Assembly (NCBI GenBank): GCA_037349105.1 | Contig: JAYJMM010000118.1 | Location: 2,975,501 to 3,039,500, forward strand | Length of the DNA stretch: 64,000 nucleotides | From: Limnomonas spitsbergensis | Taxonomy: Eukaryota > Chlorophyta > Chlorophyceae > Chlamydomonadales | Direction of reading: 5' to 3' | In this document: positions 26,215 to 36,799 of the stretch, in pieces | How the letters are laid out: each line of letters begins with the position of its first letter | Numbering within the stretch: the first letter of the stretch is position 1 | Notes under the pieces: generated by a model | The model's database searches: none | Seen by the model: only the letters and a program-made list of their open reading frames with translations | What the model was told of the DNA's origin: nothing | Made by a program: the position numbers and the translations under genes

Positions 26215-26720
26215 GGTGCCGTCCAACCCATGAACGCACTGCAGCCATCCTGCCTAATACACGGACTGCAGCTATCCAGCCCCATGCAAGGAAGGCAGCC
26301 ATCCAGCCACATATTACAGCCATGCAGGCCCATGCAAGAACAGCAGCCATGCAGCCCCATGCAAGAACCGCAGCCAGCGAGCCCCATGCACGGATTGCAG
26401 CCATCCGGCCCCATGATGGACTACAGTCATCCAGCCCCATGCATGAGCTGCAGCCGTCCAGCCCCATGCATTGACTGCAGCCATGCAGCCCCATGCATGG
26501 ACTGCAGCTATTCAGCCCCATGCAAAAACTGCAGCTATCTAGCTCCATACATGGACTGCAGCCATATAGCCCCATGCACGGACTGCAGCCATCCAGCGCT
26601 GTGCATGCTCTGCTGCCATCCCGCCCTAAACATGCACTGCATTCAACTCCCACCATGCATTTCATTCTGCCACCTCTTGACCATACCATGCAAGCACCGC
26701 TGCCTCCCCGCCCCATGCAA
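26215..26720. repeat. 27-bp minisatellite, about 18 units
   Basis: Unit of the form CAGCCCCATGCATGGACTGC followed by AGCCATC, best preserved at 26440-26600. Nine-codon periodicity gives open frames on both strands, with Cys/Pro-rich translation forward and Gly/Met-rich in reverse. No start, splice or homology evidence supports a protein. Confidence 0.93.
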
Positions 26721-27189
26721 GCTGGGTCTCTTCATTGGTGCCACGTACCTCATGACTCCCTGATTCTCAGGTACCCGGCGTCATTCTTGGCAGCAGTAAT
26801 CATCCCACACACATCGCTGGAAATAATTTCTTAATTCACCGCTCTACATGCCTTTAAGTGCATGCGATTTGGGCAAAATCTGGATCACAATCAGCAACGC
26901 AGGGTGTTGACATACGTGAGTCCTAAGTGAAAAAATTCAGGGCCGAATTACAATGGAAAACGTAACGAGATTTAAACGCAACATGATGTGCCCATTACAA
27001 ACACAGATCAAGTGACCCTTGCCTGTACGGTACAGCAAATTTGAACCCTGGTTGTGAGAGGCGAGCTAGCTCTGGTCAAGCGCGCCAGTGTCGGCAAAAT
27101 AGTCAAGCCCTTTAATTGAAACTTCTTGATGAAAGGTCCTTAAACACATCTCATCGGCAGCGACGCATTCAAAGTGCAAATCGGGAGCC
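26721..27189. promoter_or_regulatory. Upstream region of WDR92/DNAAF10
   Basis: About 470 bp between the minisatellite and the WDR92 start codon; it must contain the promoter and 5' leader. No TATA box or known cilia-gene element could be identified with confidence. Confidence 0.35.
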
Positions 27190-30100
27190 ATGTCCGGCCT
27201 TGACACGCAGAACAAACCGCAAATCTTAGAGCACCTTTGCAAGAGCTTGACTTGGACTGTTTATGACACCAAGTGAGTGCAATTCAAATATCCCGAAGGG
27301 CATCAACACGTCGGGCCTGTGATAGAAGCCTCTGTTGGCTGAGTGGCTCGCCATCAAGTTTTGAGCTTGAAAATCGCCAAGTTCAAAAGCGCCGTATACA
27401 AATTGACCTGACGCATCGGTCAGTTGAACTTTTGAACCGATGCCTGGGGCAGGTGGATACCCAGCAGCGCTCGCTTTGTGGCGCTGGGCTCATACGCAAG
27501 GAACACAGGATGCCTTCAGGTGGGACGATGCATGGCCGAACATGCATGGGCACAGACGTTATGCTATTCAGCATGATCTGTCGAAATTTCTCCAGGCTGA
27601 GTGATGCTATAAATGCATGGCTGGATGGGCATGGGTGTGCATGGGGAGAGCTTCTCATTTTAGCTTTGGAGGCTCGTGCATTAGACACTTCTGAAACGTC
27701 CCGGCTTTGAACGGAATAATACATTATAGTACAGCCTGGAGGCGGGTTAAGGAATCCCTTATTATATGCGTATTCATATTTTGGTACGGTGACTGAACAA
27801 AGAGATATGATGTGTGACATTACAGGGGAACCTCTAGCCTGAGTCCTGGAGCGTCCCTATGGCATCATGCATGACTCAATGGGCTGACTCCCTTGCTAGA
27901 AACATATGAATTCCCAACATACTTCTTGAGGGTTAATCACATCCTGAGGTTGCATGAGGACATGCATGCTCATCAAAGATTTGTAGGCATGAGGGAGCGT
28001 AAGCACATGCATACAAACAGACACACTCAAGGTTTGTGCAATTTGCTCATCGGGCTTATATGGGATAATGAGGTTGAACGATACTGTAGCGCTCTGCTGT
28101 AGCGTTGAATATGGATTCGAGTGTCGTAGTGTAAAGAGCCCCGCCTCGCTCACTACTGTCAGTGTTTCCTCAGCCAATGCTCAAGATACGATACACTATC
28201 CATTATATAGATGTACATCATGTACATATTTATAGCCCTATCCTCAGTAGTACCAAGGGACGCTACAGATACACCGATGCACGTAAGAAGTGCGCAGGCA
28301 ATCATGCATACACTTTCCGTCCATAAGGTCTGCATTACCGCATGGGTATTGCAGGCGCATGGGCGCACACTGGATTACCAGCATGCAGACACGATGTTGC
28401 ACAATCATTTCCATGAGGTTGTAGTATATGAGCATTAACTGCTTAAATTGACGGAACCGGGCACATTGATCATGGACCTTTGGCTGCACTTATGCGAGGT
28501 CTCCCTCCAGCCATGCCCATGAGAACGCAGGCTTACTGTTCATGGTCCATTTTAAGTTTACATTTCATATCATAATTCAAACTTAAGTTATCACTTCACT
28601 GTATGACTTCACTTGATGGCAACCTAGGTATATGAGCTCGATGGAGCTGAGCTGAAGCTGATCAAGGAGGTAGAGAAGCCGAGCAGCTTCAAGTGAGTCC
28701 TCATTAGGGTGATATATGTTGATATGTTATCTTCACAGAACATGTCATATGGCTATCAAACAGATGCATCTCGGCCCTGTTAGGCACCCAGCTGAAGGAT
28801 TATTGTGTTCTTGTCCCAGTCAGCTTGCTAGCGGTTGTTTGGCAGTCCTTCAAAAGCGGTTAGGTGCACACACAGAATATCGATGGTGTCCACACCAGGG
28901 CTATTCCTGGTATCAGGAATGTACCCGAGGGGGACATGAGCCTGGAGAAGGGCTCTCCTCACATATTATGATGACGATGTAACCCGTGAAATGATCTCAG
29001 AGGGAGTTGCCAGTGATGAGGCAGAGCGTGTATGGTGGGTTTTCCTGCGATAGTCCGTGCCTAGAGTTGTGCTCCTCTGATTTCATTTGATCTGCTCATG
29101 ATCCGCACATTTCCTAGTAGACTGTAGGTGTGGCACGGTTGCTATTGCCTCTTTCAAATGGTAGTCAGGACAACTGTTTCACCCAATATGGGAGGCTTCT
29201 TGAAACCACGCCCCAGGCATACCGTCGTTGCTTATTATGTACCGTACTGTATATGTTTTTTTTCCAGGTGCGGAACATTCGGCGCTTCGAGTCTCGTAGA
29301 GCGCCGCCTGGCCACCGGCAACTTTGCCGGGCAGCTTCAGATCTGGGACCTGGAGAACACGACCAAGCCGGTGTTTGAGGTGCAAGGGCATGCCTCCATC
29401 GTGAACGCTGTGGATGGGTGCGGTGGTCAGGTGAGCGATGCAACCCTTCGCACAAGAGGGACCCCTCCCCATGCAACCCATTGCACAAATGCGATCCCAC
29501 CATGCACCCATTGGCGCATGTGTGATATCCATATGCAGGAGGGGCACAATTCCTATGTTTTGAGACCCAGAGTTGTGCAGAAGGAGCCCTCTGTCTGTGA
29601 CAGCCATTAAGGACTTGTATGCCCATTGTTTTTGTCGTTCTATCCTCTTCACCCGCCTCTCCCCTCAGGCCAAGGGATATGGAGCCCCAGAGCTGGTAAC
29701 CTGCGGGCGAGATGGCTGCGTGAGGGTGTGGGACGTCAGGCAACAAGATGCTCCGGTGGCCGCTTTTGAGCCCGCTGACTCTGCAAACATTAGGTGCGTG
29801 CTTGCTGAGACGCCCACCCGGCAAACATGAGGTGCATCCGCACAGAGATGCCCACCCGGCAGAGCATGAGGTGCATGCTCGCAGAGATGCAGACTCGGTA
29901 AACCATACATTGTGTGCTCGCAGGCTAGGTGTGTGAGTGCACACTAGATGTATCTCATGTGCTCTGCTGCCAGGTCTGATTGCCTCTCACCATGCAATTG
30001 ATGGATGCAAGGATGACAGAATGCTGCAGTAGCTTAGTATCGTGATGTAGCCCCCGTTACCTTACCCCCCACACACATGCATCTCTCCCCCTTCATCTCT

Positions 30101-32347
30101 CCCCCCCCCCCCCCTCATCTCTCCCCCCTCCTTTCCTCGTCCTCCTCATATCGCCCCGACGTCTTGCTTCCCTTGCTCCAACAGAGACTGCTGGTGCGTG
30201 GCCTTTGGAAACTCCTACAATGATGAGGAGCGATGTGTGATGGCTGGATATGACAATGGAGACGTCAAGATGTTCGACCTGCGCATGAACAAGGTGACTC
30301 AAATACAAGGAGAGGGGAGGGGGGACAGGGACAGGAAAGGAGGGAGGGCAAGGCAGAGGGGGGGGGACCAGGTAAAGGGGACGGGAGGTCTGGGTGGGTG
30401 GTGGTGGGGGCGGACATGTAGGGAAAGGAGTGATGCAAGAGAGGCAAGATATAAATAGGGCAGGGTAGGGCAGTGGTGGCCAGATGAAATGATGTAGTGG
30501 ATAAGGTCGTGGGATTGTCATCTCAAGAAATCACAGACCCTGAAGCCTCATCATGCTGCCTCACTATGTGTTGCAACAGTGCATGTAAAACATTCACCCT
30601 TTGGTAATGCAGCACTAGAAGGGGGGGGTAAGTCCACTCCTAGCGCGTTGTTTGCTAATTTATTCGTTCTTGTGAATGCAGATCCGCTGGGAGGCCAATG
30701 TGAAGAATGGCGTCTGTGCGCTGTCGTTTGACCGCAAGGACATTGAGATGAACAAGTTTGGGGTCGGCTGCCTAGAGGCGCAGTTTCACATGTTTGATGC
30801 GCGGACACAGCACCCCAAACAGGTGACGAGGGGGACAGGAAGGGGGGGCTGGGGCAAAAGAGCACTTCAAAAAGGAAATGAGGGGAGTGGGCGTGGGTCT
30901 GGAACAAAAGAGCAAACCGAAGGGAATAAGGGTTAAGGGCAGGGAGCTGGATAAAGGAACACAACAACAAGATAATGAGGGAGATGGGCGTGAGGCCGGG
31001 ACAAATGAGCACCTAAAATGCATGGGGCTTGGACAAGGGAGCACGTCTAAGAGGAAATGAGGGTGATGGGCAGGGGCAGGGCCAAGCAGCACCCCCTCCA
31101 CATCTTGGGGTGCCGACAGTGAAAAAGGAACCATGCTAGGGGTTTTGAAACGTATGCCAGGTCCTGTTTTAGGTTGACTCAGCTGCAATTCAGCTTAATC
31201 AAGGCCAACATCCTAGAATCACGGCCAACGTCTGAAGCCTGAAGTCCTACAATTGTACCCCTAACATGTCCCCCCTCCCCTCATCCTCCAGGGCTTCTCG
31301 AGTCTCAGCGACAAAGTGACCACCGGTGCAACAGTGTGGAACATCAATCACCTGCCTCAGAACCGGGAGGTGAGCAGGCATACACTGCCACATTGTTGTA
31401 AGTTTCCCGTGGAGCTCAAGAATTATGAGTAGGCCGCCGGCCCAGCCCCAAACAAAAATGGCAGAATGACTGGCACTCTGTTCACGCCTCTGGTGCCTCT
31501 CATTGGTTTATTTATTTTCCAAACAATTTACACTGCCTTACCTTCACATCCCTCTTGTTGTAAAAATCATGTCCACACCTCCTTCTTCACACATACCTCA
31601 TTTGGTTCTTCCACTCACTCACGTTGCGTCTGCTAACACACTTGCCACGACTGCCCAATGATTCAGGTCTGCATGCTTGGCGCCGGTGACGGCTCGTTGT
31701 ACTTGTACAAGTATCACTACCCAGATCAGAGAAAAGTCAAGGTGCGGTGTCGATTAATGAGGGTCGCAAGGGCACCCCGTCTGGCTTTTGTTGTGGCTGT
31801 GTCTTGGATTGCAGATCTTCAGTGACCCGTCTTGAACTTAATCAAGTCCAAGCCATGGGGAAGGCAGTCTCAATGTGAGATCTAGATCTGTGTGGAAAGA
31901 TTGGTGCATGGATGTTTCATTCGGACCATTTGGGGTGCGTCAGCTACCCCTGGTAAGGTGCATCGGTGAACAACTTTGGTCCGCCTGAATGGGTTTGCCC
32001 CGAATCTTTAGTCTCTGCTAAGGAGTGGGAGCCTGCTGGGGGCTATCCGCGCTTTGAAAAAATCACAACCAAAACCATGGATTTGGGGACACCATCAAAT
32101 CGAAATCTGATGACTTGCAAATACTGCTGCCTAGAAACTGACAAAATGAACCCAATGTTGGCTGCAGGACCACGAGGGCCTTGAGCTGGGTGTGGCTGGA
32201 AGTGTGGAGCTCTTGGCGATGCGCAACTTTTCGACACAACCGATCGCCAGCTTCGACTGGTCACCTGATAAGGATGGTCTGTTTGTGTGTGGATCGTTTG
32301 ACCAGTGCATCCGGGTGGGGGTTGTCACCAAGCTGAACAAGGTTTGA
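27190..32347 (+). CDS. WDR92: WDR92 / DNAAF10 (Monad), WD40 dynein-arm assembly factor
   Basis: Ten exons join in phase to 361 codons plus stop: 27190-27272, 27453-27519, 28628-28692, 29268-29430, 29669-29793, 30185-30293, 30682-30822, 31292-31369, 31667-31741, 32168-32347. The human protein is 357 residues. Motifs shared with the family include [69 protein letters not shown] and a C-terminus of the form [16 protein letters not shown]. The protein is a seven-bladed WD40 propeller that works with the R2TP/RUVBL co-chaperone to fold axonemal dynein heavy chains in the cytoplasm, so the organism builds motile flagella. Exon 2, which is easy to miss, was found from the predicted [17 protein letters not shown] and fits by phase. 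The start is the only ATG in frame. It is divergent from the TmcB-like gene. All splice sites are GT-AG. Confidence 0.95.
29783..29900. repeat. ~39-bp tandem copies of an exon end and its donor
   Basis: Three imperfect units of the form GCAAACATTAGGTGCGTGCT with ACGCCCACCCG, starting in the last codons of WDR92 exon 5 (donor after 29793) and running into the intron. Each unit recreates an AGGTGC donor-like site. Confidence 0.8.
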
Positions 32348-32892
32348 ATTTGAATATGACAAGTGTGCCGGAGGTACTAGGTATGCTCCTGATCACGGTA
32401 TCAATGCTTGAATTCGAGTGTGGGAACTGCATTGAACTGTTGCATATGAGGTAGAGGAACGGACAAAACTGCGAAGACATTCTCCGTCATGGGTTGGAAG
32501 GCAGGATTCGTCTTACAACGTCTGCACACTGATAGGCCTCTGAGCCGAAAACTGGTCAATTTCATGGCATCAATCATTTGACTGTTTTTCATGAAAGGAT
32601 ATCTCTCATGAACTGGCATCCCCAGCTTGCACCTCACAAAAAAAGAGGCCAAGTGCCTCCAAACCCCAGGCTGCGGCAAGGCCCTGTGCCCCACAATTCG
32701 TGAGGTAGGCCCAGCAGCAGCTCTGACCGAAGCAGATCCCAGCAGCCCAGACAAGCAGTTTCCAGCAACGCAGGAGCTGCTGAGATCAGTGCACCGTCAC
32801 TCTGTATTGCTCCCTGAACCTCGGACAGGATCTGCCTCAGCAGCCTGGACATGGCGTGACCAGCCTCCCTGACGTTGACGCACTTAATCATT

Positions 32893-33015
32893 GCCGAGCC
32901 TTTTTGAGCAGGGCCCAGAGGTGTAATGTCATTGACATATGGCTAGGGCAGTTGGGCGCCCACGCGGCCGAGCCATCTTGTGCATGGCCCAGAGGTGTAA
33001 CGTCATTGACTAAAT
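32893..33015 (+). mobile_element. Two head-to-tail LINE 3' tails inside pseudogene A
   Basis: Copy one, about 32895-32938, ends GGTGTAATGTCATTGAC. Copy two, about 32948-33012, runs TTGGGCGCCCACGCGGCCGA to GGTGTAACGTCATTGAC. Both have the same orientation and contain nothing of the ORF. Such short inserts fit target-primed reverse transcription that stopped early. Confidence 0.7.
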
Positions 33016-33704
33016 CATTGCCATTCCTTCATGACGCCTTGGCATCCCGGTGCGGGTGAATTAGCCACAGCAATGAAGGCCATGGGAAGTCAGATCATTA
33101 AGCTCTCCATATAATACATCAAATACCGGGAAATGAAGCAGCTGCCCTAGCATGATCCGCAGCTGATGGAAGCCGGTGCTCACAGCGATGGCCACGTCAT
33201 TGACAGCGATGGCCATGGGCATTGTCTCAGAATTTCACTCCAACAGTCTGCCCCACACACCTCATTGGTAAGGACCATTGACAGGGCAGCATGCAGTACA
33301 GCTGCATAGCTTCCCTCTGCCTCTGACAGCTCTTATGTGAAGGAGCAGGATAGCCTGGGAACCCTTTTCGTCAGGGTGGCCTCGCATCTCAGCAGTCGTG
33401 AGATTGGACCTATCCGGGCTGCAACTTTTCTCTGCCCGACCTGATCCCAGGAGTTTAGGGCATATGGCTGCAGCATGAGCCCATGATAATTCCATGCTGC
33501 ATCTGCTGCCGGCCGCTGCGGAAGGGCCGTTTACCCAATGTTGCACCCGTCCCGCTATCCACCAAGAAGACTATGCAGGCTTCCACCTCTACCACCAGAT
33601 GCTGACGTAATTTATGCACGGCAGCCTCGTCCTCGAAGAATGAAAAGGTAATATGACCTTCAGGCATTCTTCTTGGGGCGAAGGCCAGTTATAGAACGGT
33701 GCAT

Positions 33705-33905
33705 GCTCGCTGGGCCCTGCTGAACGCTCGGCCGCGTGGGGCTGGTAGGGAATGACATAACTCAATCCCAGCTACCATGCACAGCCTGGACCATAATTAA
33801 GCCCTGGCACCCTCTTATGTGAGGGGGCAGGAACATGGATCCGGCGATCTAGACAGGGGGAGAGAGAGAATCGTGTAGTGGGTTCGATCCCCCACCTGGT
33901 GCATA
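33705..33905 (+). mobile_element. SINE-like repeat with tRNA-like T-arm, copy 2
   Basis: Shares GCTGAACGCTCGGCCGCGTG, CAGCTACCATGCACAGCCTG, TATGTGAGGGGGC and the closing GTGGGTTCGATCCCCCAC with the copy at 25690. The closing block folds as a 5-bp T-stem with a canonical TTCGATC loop (Pol III box B). The D-arm-like part next to copy 1 is missing here. Confidence 0.55.
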
Positions 33906-34314
33906 GCAGCTTGTGTGGAGTGCTGCCATGCCTCCCATTGCTGTTGCATCATGTTGTTGGTGGCATGGTTGCTGACCCACACGAGATCACTTAACGCAGC
34001 TGTGGTGCTGCAATGCCACTCAGGGCAATTCTGATTCAATAGTAGTAGTACTGCCAGTCAGATTGACGGCCCAAACGAATTTATCAGGAAGCTGCATTGG
34101 CGCAGGTAATAACTAGATCCAGAAGCTCCTGGTCAGTGAAAGGAGCACTAGCAGGTGAAGCAAAAATGCTGCCAGGTGCTGCAGAAGCGCTGGCATGTTC
34201 AAGCCTTGCCCATGTCGAGAGGAATCTAGCTAGCAGTCTGCAGCAGGCCGGGATCGGGCAGCCACTCTGTCGATGGCACGCATGCGCTGAGGGCGCGATC
34301 AGCACGGCCGTCAC

Positions 34315-34795
34315 TAGAGGAATGTATATTGGTCAGAATCCAGCTATTTTTAGTATGAGTGGATATTCAGCTTATAATGCAAGTCTTATGATGGTATCTC
34401 ATGGTTTAGTATCTCCTTACTTATTTTATTAGGAGGTTTACTTTATGATCGTTATCATACTAAATTTTTACTATATTTTAACAGGGTTAGGTGCACATAT
34501 GCCTATTTTTAGTACACTGTTTTTCATAAGTATGTACTTTAGCTAATTTGAGTTTTCCTTTATTTCCCAGCTTTATTGCCGAATTCCTTTGTTGAACTAG
34601 CATTTTTAGTGTACATTCCTTATATGCTTATATTTTCTGCATCTGTCAAGTATTAGGAACAACAGCATCTTTTTGGTGCTTGAACCGTATTATACATGGA
34701 GTACCTACAGAAATTGCTAGCGTTAATGGACTACCCACTCAATGGGCTGCACCTGTAAGTCGTTCGTTAAGCGTGAGACGTTCAGTTCCCAATAA
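34315..34795 (+). pseudogene. nad4: NUMT: mitochondrial nad4 fragment in nuclear DNA
   Basis: AT-rich DNA in a GC-richer setting. The plus-strand translation, across frameshifts and stops, gives MSGYSAYNASLMMVSHGLVS, then LLYDRYHTKFLLYF, GAHMPIFSTLFF, PSFIAEFL and VLGTTASFWCLNRIIHGVP. These follow, in order, the conserved core of NADH dehydrogenase subunit 4 (the SHGLVS, LYDR-H-T, MPIFSTLFF and SFIAEFL segments). The broken frames and the join to nuclear pseudogene DNA on the left show a transferred, non-functional copy. Confidence 0.88.
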
Positions 34796-35349
34796 ATAGG
34801 ATGGTGGGGCGAGGGGGTGGCAGAAAAACAATCAGTGACCCCATCACCCATACTTCTCCAAAACTCATCCGTTTGACATGGGAGTTGCACCTAAAAGCTT
34901 TTAAGAGGGTATCTCGGCTTCAAGAAAAAAAACGAAACGTTTTGTAGGGGCTTGGACCCCCCCTAGTTTGACATGCGTTGACCGGACACTTAACGTTGAC
35001 CGTTAATCATGCATAGGGGTCGTTGGAATGCCCTGGGCCTGCCCTATGCAATGAGATCTTCATATCATGCAGTTTTGTCGGGGTTGGGATGTTATTCACG
35101 AAATAAGCTTTTGTGAAATCTACGAAATGCTCATTGTTTGGCTCTTTGTACCTCAGTCACCGTTGGGCCAAAAAGCATTTTCAGACCAGATAAGGAAAGC
35201 TTTTGTATAAGATGATAGGGTATTTCAAGTTTTTCTTGCCCCCCCCCCTCGAGGTGGTGAGGGATTAATCATGCAAAAGCCTTCAAAGACACCATAAGAG
35301 TTCTTTATCTCTTGTTTCTGTATATTTCTATACAGTCCAGACATTTCTG
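34796..35349. other. Intergenic DNA
   Basis: No supported gene. It holds simple runs of A, T and C and some AT-rich stretches. It may include a further degraded organellar part, but no protein match could be made. Confidence 0.4.
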
Positions 35350-35990
35350 CCGACTATGTTGGGCAGGGGGTATGGCGAGCACATGGAGAACACGTCACAT
35401 GATTGCTCTCGAAGCCCTAGCATCGAGGGAGCAGGAGTAGGTAGGCCAACTGTGTGCCTAGACTTCCACAAGTTGTACTTGGGTGGGCAGGGGTGGGATG
35501 CCCTAGCTTTTGTGGACAATGTGGTTGAGGCCTTCTCCCTTCACGGCCTGCTTAATTCTCAGTCTTACCTTCCCCACCCCCTAGGTTTCCCCACCTCCCG
35601 CTTGCCCCACAGTCCCACACGCTAAGTCTTTACCGTCTCTCCCACCCGGACAGTTGGGCGCCCATACGGTGGGCTGGTGGACACCTTTAGGCAGGGCCTA
35701 CAGATGTAAGGCCACTAGCCCTTATTTGTTTGCGAGTGTGGTATTGCGACCGTGGCTTGCGAGGCTGGAGCTGGATGACGGCGCTGAGGGTCCATCCCTT
35801 TCCTTTGCTGCTGCTTTGTTTTGCACTACCATAATCAGGATGGCATATTGTCAAATTGATCTGCGGTCTGGGGCAATAGTGCAGTGCATGCCTCAAGGCC
35901 CCTTGATATTAAAATATGTAGATGACTCTACCCTCCGGGTAGGCGGCGCCTGTACTACACATGTATCAGGGGCGGGCTGACGTCATTAAC
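35350..35990 (+). mobile_element. LINE debris: ORF end, 3' tail and reverse-transcriptase fragment
   Basis: At about 35470-35550 the translation GGQGWDALAFVDNVVEAF matches the end of the LINE ORF at 24340-24410. A partial tail (GTTGGGCGCCCATACGG) follows at about 35650. From about 35700 the frame reads ASVVLRPWLARLELDDGAEG, then MPQGPLILKYVDDSTLRVGG, which contains the reverse-transcriptase YVDD catalytic box and the preceding PQG motif. A tail followed by an RT core means two element copies are joined. Stops and deletions rule out activity. Confidence 0.7.
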
Positions 35991-35994
35991 ATGT

Positions 35995-36055
35995 ATGAGG
36001 GGCAGGCTGCCAGAGGGAATTGCTTGACAAGTCCCTCTGGCAGCCCGCCCCTCAT
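35995..36055. repeat. Foldback: 24-bp inverted repeat with 13-nt loop
   Basis: Left arm 35995-36018 (ATGAGGGGCAGGCTGCCAGA...) and right arm 36032-36055 (...CTGGCAGCCCGCCCCTCAT) pair with one or two mismatches. Directly left, a related ATCAGGGGCGGGCTGACGTC occurs at about 35965. It adjoins the reverse-transcriptase fragment. Confidence 0.85.
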
Positions 36056-36799
36056 CTCGCAAAATGAGACATTCCATGCGCAGGCCGGTAATTGCAAGCT
36101 CAATGTGGGATATGGCCACGAATAACCGTCTTTTAAGTTAAAGGGTTCACACCTTATCACGCCAATACAGAAAAAACAGCGTCACAGACCTTCATGACTT
36201 CATAAATAACAAGCCACTATCGGTGCTTGGTCATTTGCCGGTGGGTAGACCAAGGGAGGGCAGTCAGGGCACCATTTACCTTGTTTTCTGTCTTCTATCA
36301 CTGAAGTGCTACAACAGTATCATTGGCGCCTACCTTATACATCAAAACTGGACTTCAGCTAAATATATATATATATATCCATCACTAGGACTACTGACTC
36401 GGGAATCGAGACAGCGAAATTGGGTCAAATTTCTTATCAAGCTATTTACCGCTATTTACTGCTTCACCAGCCAGTCTGTGACGCAGACTGCCTGCTTCAA
36501 ATCAGGCAGATAAGAAATACCAAACTCTCTAGTTTTAACTACATTCCTTTGCCTCCTCGGTACAAATTGCGTTAAGGACAAGCCTCACATTGTGCATTGC
36601 ATAAGATTGCTTATAAGGACATGAAAACGACATCAAACAATGACAATACCAAGCTGCAGTACAATTATATATTCTTCCTTCTCGAAGTCCTACTGAACAC
36701 CTCAGACGCCCCTCCATCAATAATTAAAACCAGGGTGGTAGACCTCAATACGGTGCGTATCCTTAACCTACGATCTATCTACAAGCTTGCCACCCCATT
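36056..36799. other. 3' flank of the MYND gene
   Basis: No supported gene. A short (AT)n run lies at about 36364-36378. The region presumably holds the 3' untranslated part and polyadenylation signal of the minus-strand MYND gene; no clear TGTAA signal was found near the stop. Confidence 0.4.

Larger units (their letters stand above)
32620..34316 (-). pseudogene. MYND-family pseudogene A, cut by LINE tails and a SINE
   Basis: Three blocks resemble the intact gene at 36800-40157. 32634-32880 matches the part just before the MYND finger (VREAGHAMSRLLRQILSE versus VREAGYALLGLLRRILSE). 33060-33660 matches the middle of the protein. 34084-34314 matches its AFCNLLARFL region (CRLLARFLSTW). Between them sit two LINE tails (about 32895-33012) and a SINE copy (33705-33905). 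Frames are broken and the zinc finger is absent. The right end stops exactly where mitochondrial-like DNA begins. Confidence 0.75.

Noticed and set aside
4133..26720. CRISPR arrays
   Set aside because: The tandem repeats have no unique spacers and the DNA is eukaryotic; these are minisatellites.
25948..26834. Cys/Pro-rich and Gly/Met-rich long frames on both strands
   Set aside because: Both are by-products of the 27-bp repeat; neither has a start context, splice support or similarity.
29165..29944. 259-codon minus-strand frame opposite WDR92
   Set aside because: It overlaps WDR92 exons 4 and 5, whose sense translation matches a known family; the antisense frame matches nothing.
30093..30521. 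Proline-rich minus-strand frame
   Set aside because: It reads the C/T-rich intron and part of WDR92 exon 6 in reverse; low complexity only.
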